Shown one piece after another: positions 1 to 6,334 of a stretch of DNA of 6,518 bases. Position 1 is the stretch's first letter, and every line of letters begins with the position of its first letter. A program made the translations under genes and the position numbers. The notes under the pieces were generated by a model, which made no database searches, had not been told where the DNA came from, and saw only the letters and a program-made list of their open reading frames with translations. The DNA is from Clostridiales bacterium (lineage in GTDB: Bacteria; Bacillota; Clostridia; Christensenellales; Borkfalkiaceae): assembly GCA_021635425.1 (NCBI GenBank), contig JAJWOJ010000123.1, forward strand, positions 1 to 6,518, in the 5' to 3' direction.

Positions 1-76
1 GTTTGCATAGAGTAAATTTCAGATTTTGTAAACTTTGTTTTCCTAACGGAATTATGCTGTAATTGAGGTGACTAAT

Positions 77-823
77 ATGAAAAGATTTTTTATTTTATTA
101 ATTGTATTAAGTTGTATTCTTACAGGTTGCGGAAATCCCAAAGCCTGTAATCATACATATTCCGAAGCAACTTGTACTCAAGCAAAAATTTGCACTAAAT
201 GCGGAGATATCAGTGGTCTGCCATTAGGACATTCATGGAGAGCTGCAACATGTACACAAGCAAAAACTTGTAATAAATGCGGAAAATCAGAGGGTCTGCC
301 ATTAGGACACTCATGGAAAGCTGCAACATGCAAGGCACCTCAAACTTGTACAAGATGCAATAAAACTCAAGGTGAGGCATCCGATCATATTGACAATGGA
401 GCAGGAATATGTAGATTTTGCGGAGAAGATATCATATTGATGCAATTTAAAAAGCAAGTTATTGTAAAATTGATTATTCCGACCGTTGGATCGCTCAATG
501 GTTATTGCCAAACCGAATTTCAAAATCGAACGGATGAAAATTTCTCTGTGTGGATTTTTGTGTTCGCAAACGGGAAGGGTTGCGATAACTACCTATCTGA
601 TAGCGATTTAATCGTTAAATCGGGATACAAATCGGTTATGTCATACTATAGAGCGCCATTGGTGTCGGAAAGATACAGTTCAAAGTACATAGATATGTAT
701 TTAGATAAAAGTTCTGAAGCTTGGACGACTGTAACTTGGAAAGGGAAAGAAATTTATATTAAATATAATGTAAACGGGATTGTAGCTTTAGGTTATACTG
801 CCGCAGATATTGGAAAATATTAA
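77..823 (+). CDS. Secreted lipoprotein with three Cys/His-rich 26-residue modules
   Basis: Predicted lipoprotein of 248 residues, exported and anchored to the outer face of the membrane. The ATG at 77 is preferred to the in-frame GTG at 68 because GAGGTG (65-70) sits 6 bases before it and is itself the ribosome binding site. Residues 1-17 form a signal peptide (Lys-Arg, then a hydrophobic run) ending in the lipobox LTGC, with Cys18 as the lipidated residue. Residues 33-104 hold three modules with the spacing C-x5-C-x2-C-x9-H (C33/C39/C42/H52, C59/C65/C68/H78, C85/C91/C94/H104), then a last CxxC at 112-115. This pattern suggests zinc or other metal binding, or disulfides outside the cell (inference). 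Similar Cys/His repeats are common in secreted Firmicutes proteins of unknown role. Residues ~122-248 look beta-rich, with a Trp/Phe stretch and a GYKSVMSYYR segment; I do not recognise this domain. The gene is visibly more AT-rich than the transporter genes. The function is unknown. Confidence 0.85.
   Translation: MKRFFILLIVLSCILTGCGNPKACNHTYSEATCTQAKICTKCGDISGLPLGHSWRAATCTQAKTCNKCGKSEGLPLGHSWKAATCKAPQTCTRCNKTQGEASDHIDNGAGICRFCGEDIILMQFKKQVIVKLIIPTVGSLNGYCQTEFQNRTDENFSVWIFVFANGKGCDNYLSDSDLIVKSGYKSVMSYYRAPLVSERYSSKYIDMYLDKSSEAWTTVTWKGKEIYIKYNVNGIVALGYTAADIGKY
173..388 (+). repeat. In-gene tandem repeat, 78-bp unit
   Basis: Within the lipoprotein gene a 78-bp unit (26 codons) is repeated. For example, the stretch from GGTCTGCCATTAGGACA at 215 recurs at 293. 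The units run at about 173-250, 251-328 and a diverged third at 329-388. The first two are very similar at DNA level, which points to recent duplication or conversion. The third keeps the Cys/His spacing but has diverged in between. Confidence 0.85.
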
Positions 824-845
824 AAAGAAATCTGAAATTTTGGAT

Positions 846-895
846 AAAAAAGAGACCAAATGCAAATGGTTGAAGTTTGCATTCGGTCTCTTTTT
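846..895. terminator. Bidirectional rho-independent terminator
   Basis: A 16-bp stem with one mismatch pairs 851-866 with 876-891 around a 9-base loop. It is preceded by five A's (846-850) and followed by five T's (891-895), so it can end transcription on both strands. It lies 23 bases after the stop of the lipoprotein gene and directly after the stop of the minus-strand pyruvate formate-lyase remnant, so it fits a shared terminator between convergent genes. Confidence 0.85.
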
Positions 896-902
896 GTGTG
901 TT

Positions 903-1280
903 TTACATTCTTTCGTGGATGGTGCGGGAGATTATTTCGTCTTGCTGTTCTTTGCTGAGCTTGTTGAAGTTGACCGCATAGCCGCTTACACGGATCGTAA
1001 GCTGAGGATATTTCTCGGGGTGCTTTTGCGCGTCGAGAAGCATTTCACGGTTGAATACGTTTACGTTAAGATGATATCCGCAAGAATGAACGTAACCGTC
1101 TATCATCGTCGCAAGGTTTTCTACGCGTTCTTCTTCCGTCGTGCCGAGCGAGGAGGGCGTTGCGCTGAACGTGTTGGAAATGCCGTCGCCACGACTTATT
1201 GTTATTTCAATTTGTTTAAAACGGCAAAGAGGGGCTTCCTCAGATATAAAATAAAGTAATAAGCGGACTATAACAATCAA
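903..1280 (-). pseudogene. pflB: C-terminal remnant of pyruvate formate-lyase
   Basis: The frame encodes the glycyl-radical end of pyruvate formate-lyase, the enzyme that cleaves pyruvate with CoA to acetyl-CoA and formate in anaerobes. Recognisable family blocks are DGISNTFS, the HLNVNV stretch, [19 protein letters not shown], and a normal C-terminus (ISRTIHERM). The radical glycine is in RVSGYAV (residue 100 of the frame, plus-strand bases 981-983). Family members are about 750 residues long; here homology starts only near plus-strand position 1190. Upstream the frame runs into AT-rich sequence ([15 protein letters not shown]) that does not look like the enzyme, begins only at a TTG (1280), and has no ribosome binding site. 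The two active-site cysteines lie in the missing part, so it cannot be a full enzyme. The total length of 125 residues recalls the spare glycyl-radical subunit GrcA (YfiD), but the N-terminal half follows pyruvate formate-lyase, so a 3'-end gene fragment left by a rearrangement is more likely. Confidence 0.8.
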
Positions 1281-1320
1281 ACTATCTTGTAAAAGTTAGC
1301 ATGATTTGTGTAGTCCGCTT
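1261..1320. repeat. Inverted repeat AAGCGGACTA / TAGTCCGCTT
   Basis: A perfect 10-bp inverted repeat (1261-1270 with 1311-1320) encloses about 40 AT-rich bases and is followed by TTATTTTT. It could act as a long-loop terminator on the plus strand, or be the two ends of a very small insertion. It lies just where pyruvate formate-lyase similarity has already given way to unrelated sequence, so it may be connected with the rearrangement that truncated that gene (inference). Confidence 0.55.
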
Positions 1321-1336
1321 TTATTTTTAGTCTCCT

Positions 1337-1377
1337 TACACCCCTCATCCGTCGGCTGCGCCGCCACCTTCCTCCCA
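1337..1377. repeat. Fragment of a dispersed CCCTCATCCGTCGGC-type intergenic repeat
   Basis: The stretch CCCCTCATCCGTCGGC followed by a TGCGCC turn and CCACCTTCCTCCC resembles a short hairpin-forming repeat that I recall from intergenic regions of many gut Firmicutes. Only the left part is present. A small hairpin (GTCGGC, TGC, GCCGCC; 5 of 6 pairs) lies at its centre. Attribution to that family is from memory, with no search behind it. Confidence 0.45.
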
Positions 1378-1396
1378 ATTCAAGTCGGAACTTATT

Positions 1397-1617
1397 TATG
1401 CCGGCCAAGAACAATCCGAACTATGCCAAAACGTCGTTATTTTCGCGCTTTAAGGCAAATTCGACTTCGTAGTATTTGTATACAACATCAGCCGCCTTTA
1501 CCATAAATCATCGAAAATACCAACGTTTTGATTGCAGGCAAGTCTGATGAAATGGTTTAAATAAAAGTAAAGCTTGTCGTCATCAGACCATGATTCGTAT
1601 TATTTTTGACCGGCATA
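1397..1617. repeat. Outer inverted repeat enclosing palindromic element copy A
   Basis: TATGCCGGCCAA (1397-1408) pairs with TTGACCGGCATA (1606-1617) with one mismatch. The pair frames copy A of the palindromic element (1425-1543) and a further hairpin (GTCTGATGA at 1542-1550 with TCATCAGAC at 1580-1588). The nested arrangement, with no open frame of note inside, suggests one composite non-coding element of about 220 bp or a nest of insertions. Confidence 0.5.
1425..1543. repeat. Palindromic element, copy A
   Basis: This stretch aligns over its whole length with 6335-6456. The first 45 bases match at 38 positions and the last 39 at 34; the centre is more diverged and 3 bases shorter here. The ends are inverted copies of each other: AAAACGTCGTTATTTTCG on the left matches the reverse complement of the right end (CGAAAATACCAACGTTTT) at 16 of 18 positions. 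At the centre GTAT-TTGT-ATAC forms a small hairpin. The whole could fold as one long stem. It has no open frame of its own, so it is best read as a MITE-like or REP-like element. Confidence 0.75.
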
Positions 1618-1621
1618 CTCC

Positions 1622-1770
1622 GCCGAGTGGGAAGGCTTTCTGTTGAACTGTCGAAAGGCTATTGAGTGGGAAGGTTTTCTGGTTCGTTCATGTCTATTAC
1701 ATAACAATTAGGGCGCGAACTTTCTTTTTTTTAATTCGCTTACATCGCCGAGTGGGAACACTTTCTGCCG
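1622..1770 (+). repeat. Three copies of a GAGTGGGAA-n-TTTCTG motif
   Basis: GAGTGGGAAGGCTTTCTG at 1625, GAGTGGGAAGGTTTTCTG at 1664 and GAGTGGGAACACTTTCTG at 1750 share the frame GAGTGGGAA followed by TTTCTG; two of them also share a preceding GCC. The spacings are 39 and 86 bases. They may be left-over ends of the same dispersed Firmicutes repeat whose start is seen at 1337 (inference). No gene reads through all three. The surrounding 1544-1807 region otherwise shows only hairpins and AT-rich spacer. Confidence 0.6.
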
Positions 1771-1807
1771 CACAGCTTCAAATCAATAAAATTCGGGCGA
1801 AAATTTC

Positions 1808-1835
1808 TTGACATAAGAAAATTTCAGAGTATAAT
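1808..1835 (+). promoter_or_regulatory. Sigma-A type promoter of the marR-ABC operon
   Basis: A perfect TTGACA (1808-1813) and a perfect TATAAT (1830-1835) are separated by 16 bases. Transcription would start near 1842, giving a leader of about 60 bases before the MarR gene. The match is strong, so the promoter probably needs repression to be kept low. Confidence 0.85.
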
Positions 1836-1866
1836 AGTTGTATGTACAATGATGTATATACAACTA
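1835..1866. promoter_or_regulatory. Palindromic operator, probable MarR binding site
   Basis: TAGTTGTATGTAC (1835-1847) and GTATATACAACTA (1854-1866) are inverted repeats of 13 bp with one mismatch around AATGAT. The site begins at the last base of the -10 box and covers the expected transcription start, so a bound dimer would block polymerase. MarR proteins bind palindromes of this type in their own promoters (family knowledge); that this protein binds here is inferred from position. Confidence 0.75.
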
Positions 1867-1904
1867 ATTTTTTAGCCGCAATTACTTGTGCCTGAGGAGA
1901 AAAA

Positions 1905-2372
1905 ATGGATATTACCGAACGGAAAATTACGAAAATCGCGAGGGAAGCGGAAAAACTGGTGCTGTATTCTTTGAGAGAAAACGGGGTGGGTACGGCGGAA
2001 ATCGACCTTATTCACGCGGTGCGCCATAATCCGGGTTGCACGCAGGCGAAACTTGCCGAGATTCTGAACGCCGACAAAGCCGCGATTGCAAGACGGACGA
2101 AAAACCTTGAATCGAAAGGCTATCTTGTCCGCAAAGAGGATAAAACCGACAAACGCAGCAGGCTTATTTATCCCACCGAAAAGGCGGAAACGCTCAAATC
2201 GTCGAAAGCCGAAATCGAGGCTGGGTTTTACGAATACCTTATGTCCGCATTGGGCGAAAAAGACGCGGAAGTCTTTGCGAAGCTGCTCGATAAGGCGTAT
2301 ATCGCTTCCAAAACCGAAAGCCGCGCGGAATTTCCGCATTTCAGGAAGAATTCGGGAGAGGATAAAAGATGA
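1905..2372 (+). CDS. MarR-family transcriptional regulator
   Basis: A winged helix-turn-helix repressor of 155 residues, a typical MarR length. MarR proteins act as dimers, bind palindromic operators and let go when a small ligand or oxidant binds. The helix-turn-helix is at residues ~46-71 (TQAKLAEILNADKAAIARRT, then KNLESKG), with the recognition helix at ~57-70. The wing follows at ~72-90 and carries the typical Asp-Lys-Arg-Ser-Arg turn (82-86). Helices on both sides (1-30 and ~91-145) form the dimer region. No cysteine other than C45 is present, so two-cysteine redox sensing is unlikely. The ATG is set by GAGGAG at 1894-1899, five bases upstream. It is the first gene of the operon and its stop overlaps the next start (ATGA, 2369-2372), which implies translational coupling. 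It probably represses its own promoter and the exporter genes until a transported toxic compound is sensed (inference). Confidence 0.93.
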   Translation: MDITERKITKIAREAEKLVLYSLRENGVGTAEIDLIHAVRHNPGCTQAKLAEILNADKAAIARRTKNLESKGYLVRKEDKTDKRSRLIYPTEKAETLKSSKAEIEAGFYEYLMSALGEKDAEVFAKLLDKAYIASKTESRAEFPHFRKNSGEDKR

Positions 2373-4128
2373 AAAAATCTTCAAAAGAGCTGAAACCCGA
2401 TAAAATAGGCTCGTATTTTCGCATAGAATGGCTTACATTAACGTTTGTCACCCTTTCGGGGCTGTTTTATAACGTGGGGCTATCGGCAACGCCTCTGTTT
2501 GAGGGGCGGCTCGTACAGTGCCTTGCGGATATCCTCGGCGGAAGCGAAACTTTCGGTGCGATGGCGAAATTGGTTGTCTGTTATATTGCGGTTATTTTCG
2601 CGGTGCAGGCGGCGAGATTTATCAAGCGGTTTTACGTCCGTCGTTTTGCGAACAACGTCAACAGGCGGATGAAAGGCGTGCTTTATGCCAATCTCGTTCG
2701 GGAAAGCCGAGCCGCGCTTAACAAAGAGGGCGTGGGCGAACTGATTACGAAAGCCGTTTCCGACGTGGACGATTGCGCCGAGGGAATGAGAAAATTCACC
2801 ACCGAAATTTTCGATACCGGCGTCGCTCTCGTCGTCTATGTGGCAATGCTTTTGGTTTACGACCCTCGACTTGCGTGTTTAAGCCTTATTTTCGTCCCGA
2901 TATCCTATTTTTGCGCGGCGAAAATGAAAAAAAACGTACAGCGCGCGGGCGCAACGTATAAAAAGGCGGCGGGAAATTTAAGCGCGGCGACTATCGACCG
3001 CGCGGAAAACGCCGTGACTTACCGCATTTACGGATGCGAGAAAACGAGAGAAAAAATATACGAAGACTCGCTTGAAAATTATGAAAAAACGGCGGTGAAA
3101 AACAATATATGGCAGTCCGCGCTTCCGCCCCCCTTTATCTTGCGGTTTCATGTGCGGGGGTATTGTTTATTTTGTGGTTCGGCGCGAAAAACGTACTCGG
3201 CAGCGGTCGGGAAACATGGGATATCGCGGCGTTTACGACATTTTTATCATGTTTTACTAAGCTTACGGTTAAATCGTCGAAAGCGGCGAAACTCTTCAAC
3301 TCCGTGCAGAAATCGGAAGTTTCGTGGAAGAGGATCAAACCGCTTATGAAGTCGCCCGAAAAGCTCGAACCGCTTGAAATTCCTGCGCCCGCAGACGTGA
3401 CGATTGAAAATCTTTCATTTGCGTATAACGGTTGCGACGCGATTTTTTCCGGGCTTTCGCTTACGGCGCATGCGGGCGATATCATCGGTGTTACAGGTCC
3501 TGTCGCATGCGGAAAATCGACGTTCGGGCGGGTGTTTTTGTGTGAAGAACCATATCAAGGCTCGGTACGCTTTGCGGGTCGCGAACTTTCGGAATTAACC
3601 CCGCGGGAAATTTCATCGACGGTGGGGTATCTCGGACATGACCCCGAACTCGGCGCGGATACGGTGAAAAACAACGTGCTTTGCGGGAGCGAAGGGGACG
3701 TTATGCCATACCTTTCCGCAACCGCGCTTGACGGCGAGGTTTTATCAATGGAAAACGGCGATGAAACTGTAATCGGTAACAACGGAGTTCGGCTTTCGGG
3801 CGGGCAGGCGCAAAGACTTTCGTTAGCGAGAACGCTCGCGCATCCTCGCCCGATAATGGTTTTAGACGACCCGTTTTCCGCTCTCGATCGAAAAACCGAA
3901 GATATAATATTTGAAAATCTGCGCGGCTATGCGAAGGATAAGGTCGTTTTTCTCATTTCTCACAGGCTTTACCATTTCCCGCAAATGCGGAAAATAATTT
4001 TTATGGAGAACGGAAATACCGTCGTCGGCACGCACGACGAACTTATGAAATCCGTTCCGACGTACAGAAAATTATATGAAAGTCAGACGGGAGGCGGCGC
4101 AAATGAAAAACAGCTTGAAAAAGAATAA
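2369..4128 (+). CDS. ABC exporter half-transporter, degenerate catalytic site; frameshifted
   Basis: First half of a heterodimeric type IV (MDR-like) ABC exporter, in the plasma membrane. It is split between two frames: 2369-3349 (the part after ~3133 is out of frame) and a frame that takes over at ~3133 and ends at 4128. Reading one base twice in the C run at 3128-3133 restores a 586-residue protein, the usual family length. Numbered that way, residues ~20-305 hold six membrane segments. The nucleotide-binding domain has A-loop Tyr353, Walker A GPVACGKST (377-385), signature LSGGQ (476-480), Walker B VLDD with Asp501 where the catalytic Glu is expected, D-loop SALD (504-507) and switch His532. 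The Q-loop has His424 (GYLGHDPEL) instead of Gln. The start overlaps the MarR stop and has GGGAGAGG (2354-2361) 7 bases upstream. Asp at the Walker B position is usual for the non-catalytic partner in pairs such as BmrCD. The substrate is not shown by the sequence; drugs or peptides are likely. If the frame change is real, the protein ends at 3349 without an ATPase domain. Confidence 0.85.
3128..3133 (+). other. Frameshift site: run of six C's
   Basis: Upstream of this run the transporter frame is continuous up to SALPPP. Downstream the correct sequence (LYLAVSCAGVLFILWFG, a membrane segment) is in the -1 frame. One extra C (seven in the run) or a one-base backward slip on CCC-CCC would join them as SALPPPLYLAV. 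Homopolymer runs are common sites for sequencing error, replication slippage and sometimes ribosome slippage. Confidence 0.8.
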
Positions 4129-5782
4129 ATCGGGCGTGATTTCCGCCGTACGGACGGCGATTAAGTTTCATCCGTTCATTTCCGCGGCAACGGTTTTATG
4201 CGTGGCGGCTTCGGTTGCGGCTTCTCTTGTGCCGCCGCTCGTGCTTGCAAACATTATCGATCGCCTGACGGGCGGGCTTCCGATTTCTTTTTTCGTTCCG
4301 ATTCTTTATTTCGGGACGCTCGTCATAGAAAGCTTGCTTTCCTGCGCGCAGGAGATTCTGCTTGTAGCGTTCGGACAGAAAATAACTCGTGCGCTTCGCT
4401 CCGAAATGTTGCGGAAACTTACGAAATTACCCGCAAGCACCTTGGTTGCGCAAAACCCCGGCGAGGTTGCCGCGCGTTTTTCGGGCGACGCGGACGCCGT
4501 TGAGGCGCTTTTTACGTCGGGCGTGATCGGATTGGTTGCCGACGCGTGCAGAATTATTTCGATAATGGCGGTGATAGCCGTGAAAAACACGGGACTTGCC
4601 GTCATTTTAGTGCTTATCATTCCGTTTTTTGCTATTTTCACCCGTTATGTACAGAAAAAAATGCTTGCGGCTCAGCTTGAAAATCGCAAAGCGGTCGCCG
4701 CGGAATCGGGGCAGATTCCCGAAACTCTGCACAATATACGAACAATCCGCGCGCTCGGGCTTGAAGAGTATATGGAACGGCGTTACGATAAGAGCATAGG
4801 CAAAAGCTATGCCGCCATGGAAAAAACTAATTTTTACGACGCGATTTATTCTCCCGCGGTAATTCTTTTAAACGCCGTAGTCGTAGGTTCGGTAATGCTT
4901 TTATCGGCTTCGGGCAGAGCGGAAATACTCACTCTTTTCGGAATGTCCGTCGGCACGTCTGTTGCCGTTATAAATTACATATCAAAAATCTTCGCGCCGA
5001 TAGAAAGCTTAGGAACGGAAATTCAGACGATTCAATCTGCAATGGCGGGCGTTAAGAGAATCGACGCGTTTTTAGCTCAATCCGAACGCGAAATTCCGCT
5101 CGAAGAAGACGTTTTGAATGAAAGTGTTTTGTCGAAGCAACAAGGCGAAATTCGCGGTGATATAAAGTTTTCGCACGTCGATTTCGGTTACGGCGAAAAG
5201 CTCGTGCTTAAAGATTTTTCTTTAACGGTGAAAGAGGGCGAGCAGATAACGTTCGTCGGCAGAACGGGGGCGGGTAAAAGTACGGTGTTCAGGCTTCTTT
5301 CAGGGCTTTACAAACCGCAATCGGGCAAAATAACGATAGGCGGCGTCGACGTTTCGGATATTCCCGACGATAAACGGCGCGCATGTATCGGTTGCGTGGA
5401 ACAGCATTTTTCGCGCATCCCCGGGACCGTTCTCGATCAGATAACCCTTAAAGCCCCCGAAATTACCGAAGACATGGCACGTTCCGCCGCAAAACTCGCG
5501 GGCATCGACGAAGCCGTTTCGTCGCTTAAAGGCGGCTATCTGGCGGAATGTACCGACGGAATGTTTTCGCAAGGCGAATGGCAATTATTATCGATTGCCC
5601 GCGCCGCGGCGGCAAACCCAAAAGTGCTTTTGCTTGACGAAATAACGGCAAATCTCGACGCTGCAACCGAATCCCGCGTACTCGAAGCTCTGCGCCGCGC
5701 ATCGGAGGGAAGAACGGTTCTTTCCGTATCTCATCGAATCTATGAAAATCTCGGCGGCAAAACAATTGAAATCAAATCGTAA
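4103..5782 (+). CDS. ABC exporter half-transporter, catalytic partner with degenerate signature
   Basis: Second half of the heterodimeric ABC exporter, 559 residues, membrane domain followed by ATPase domain. The ATG at 4103 is chosen because GGGAGG (4089-4094) lies 8 bases upstream; an earlier in-frame ATG at 4076 has no such site and would lie deeper inside the previous gene. The start overlaps the end of the first transporter gene by 26 bases, implying coupled translation. Residues ~20-300 carry six hydrophobic segments (about 25-46, 57-80, 128-147, 150-168, 246-268, 273-292). The ATPase domain has A-loop Tyr363, Walker A GRTGAGKST (386-394), Q-loop Gln434, Walker B LLLLDE with catalytic Glu513, and switch His544. 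Its signature is FSQGE (488-492) followed by WQ, instead of LSGGQ. This complements the first half: the catalytic site would use this protein's Walker motifs and the partner's intact LSGGQ, and the degenerate site the reverse. No binding-protein gene is nearby, which supports export rather than import (inference). Confidence 0.92.
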   Translation: MKNSLKKNKSGVISAVRTAIKFHPFISAATVLCVAASVAASLVPPLVLANIIDRLTGGLPISFFVPILYFGTLVIESLLSCAQEILLVAFGQKITRALRSEMLRKLTKLPASTLVAQNPGEVAARFSGDADAVEALFTSGVIGLVADACRIISIMAVIAVKNTGLAVILVLIIPFFAIFTRYVQKKMLAAQLENRKAVAAESGQIPETLHNIRTIRALGLEEYMERRYDKSIGKSYAAMEKTNFYDAIYSPAVILLNAVVVGSVMLLSASGRAEILTLFGMSVGTSVAVINYISKIFAPIESLGTEIQTIQSAMAGVKRIDAFLAQSEREIPLEEDVLNESVLSKQQGEIRGDIKFSHVDFGYGEKLVLKDFSLTVKEGEQITFVGRTGAGKSTVFRLLSGLYKPQSGKITIGGVDVSDIPDDKRRACIGCVEQHFSRIPGTVLDQITLKAPEITEDMARSAAKLAGIDEAVSSLKGGYLAECTDGMFSQGEWQLLSIARAAAANPKVLLLDEITANLDAATESRVLEALRRASEGRTVLSVSHRIYENLGGKTIEIKS

Positions 5783-5818
5783 TACATAAATTGTATCTTT
5801 ATAAATATGAAATAGATA

Positions 5819-5858
5819 TAGAATAGAAAACCGGTAGAAATGCCAAAAATCTATTCTA
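5819..5858. other. AT-rich hairpin with inner GAAA tetraloop
   Basis: TAGAATAGA (5819-5827) pairs perfectly with TCTATTCTA (5850-5858). Inside, GGTA (5833-5836) and TGCC (5841-5844) can pair (one G-U) around GAAA. No T run follows on the plus strand, so it is not a standard terminator. It lies 36 bases after the exporter stop and may stabilise the 3' end of the operon mRNA, or mean nothing. Confidence 0.4.
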
Positions 5859-5966
5859 AAAAGGAATTTGCGGGAAACAGCTCTTTATGCACAAATGCAG
5901 TGTTATGTCAAGAAAGCCTCGCTATAAGTCGATTATTGGCTTAAAATTATGATGAATATGAAGTGG

Positions 5967-5998
5967 AAGCAGAGATTTGTGGGAGTCTCTGCTTTTTG
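5967..5998 (+). terminator. Rho-independent terminator after the ABC operon
   Basis: AAGCAGAGA (5967-5975) pairs with TCTCTGCTT (5986-5994) around a 10-base loop, and the stem runs straight into TTTTT. It lies 185 bases after the last exporter gene and before the promoter of the XRE gene, so it closes the operon. Apart from this and the hairpin at 5819, the 5783-6081 spacer holds nothing I can support. Confidence 0.8.
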
Positions 5999-6081
5999 CT
6001 TGTGAATGGCTACTTATGTGGATTTTTGGCTGTGATATTTGAAATGCTCCAAAATTTATACAATATGCTACCTTTGGTTGG

Positions 6082-6110
6082 TTGTTTTAATTCTGGTTTT
6101 TTATTATAAT
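6082..6110 (+). promoter_or_regulatory. Probable promoter of the XRE gene
   Basis: A perfect TATAAT (6105-6110) has a weak -35 candidate TTGTTT (6082-6087, three of six matches) 17 bases upstream. The start would fall near 6117, about 50 bases before the gene. The -10 is good and the -35 poor, so strength is uncertain. Confidence 0.55.
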
Positions 6111-6168
6111 GGTTGTGCAAGGCGCGGCTAAGCGCATAGTGCAAGAAATCGCACGGGAGGGCTAAATC

Positions 6169-6330
6169 ATGACAGTTGGCGAAAGAATACAGGATTTGCG
6201 AAAGAAGAAAGGTTATTCGCAAGAAAAGTTGGCGGAATATCTGAACATGTCTCGTCAAGCGGTTGCAAAATGGGAACAGAATATTTGCGAGCCGAACCTT
6301 GATTGCTTAGCCACAAGTGATTGCGTTTGA
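6169..6330 (+). pseudogene. Truncated XRE-family helix-turn-helix regulator
   Basis: Encodes 53 residues from an ATG with GGGAGG (6155-6160) 8 bases upstream. Residues 1-47 are a clear XRE/Cro-type DNA-binding domain: GERIQDLRKKKGYSQEKLAEYL, then NMSRQAVAKWEQN, then EPNLDCL. In this Firmicutes subfamily the conserved domain normally runs on through a further helix (ALSKLFNVSIDELL-like) and often into a longer C-terminal region. Here it ends as ATSDCV-stop, and the palindromic element begins at 6335, four bases after the stop. The missing last helix makes a stable fold doubtful, so I call it a fragment, although its start signals are intact and the short protein may still be made. Its targets are unknown. 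It is transcribed separately from the exporter operon. Confidence 0.75.
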
Positions 6331-6334
6331 ACCC

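Noticed and set aside
1..60. Promoter of the lipoprotein gene
   Set aside because: TATGCT at 53-58 could be a -10, but no -35 lies at proper distance, and the window starts too close to judge.
173..388. CRISPR-like regular repeats
   Set aside because: The 78-bp repeats are in-frame coding units without spacers; no CRISPR array is present anywhere in the window.
810..1259. Plus-strand open frame of 149 residues
   Set aside because: It is the antisense of the terminator hairpin and the pyruvate formate-lyase remnant; it is Arg-rich, lacks a ribosome binding site and shows no family features.
1306..1506. Plus-strand open frame of 66 residues in the repeat region
   Set aside because: It runs across two different repeats, has no ribosome binding site and does not look like a protein.
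1872..2384. Minus-strand open frame of 170 residues
   Set aside because: It is the exact antisense of the MarR gene, with shadow-like Arg/Phe-rich composition.
4076..4102. Earlier start for the second transporter
   Set aside because: There is no ribosome binding site before it; the nine extra residues are the overlap with the previous gene, and GGGAGG points to 4103.
5840..5944. Short plus-strand frame of 34 residues starting MPKIYSKKEF
   Set aside because: The start faintly recalls the N-terminus of some TetR-type regulators, but the rest does not, there is no good ribosome binding site, and it overlaps a hairpin.
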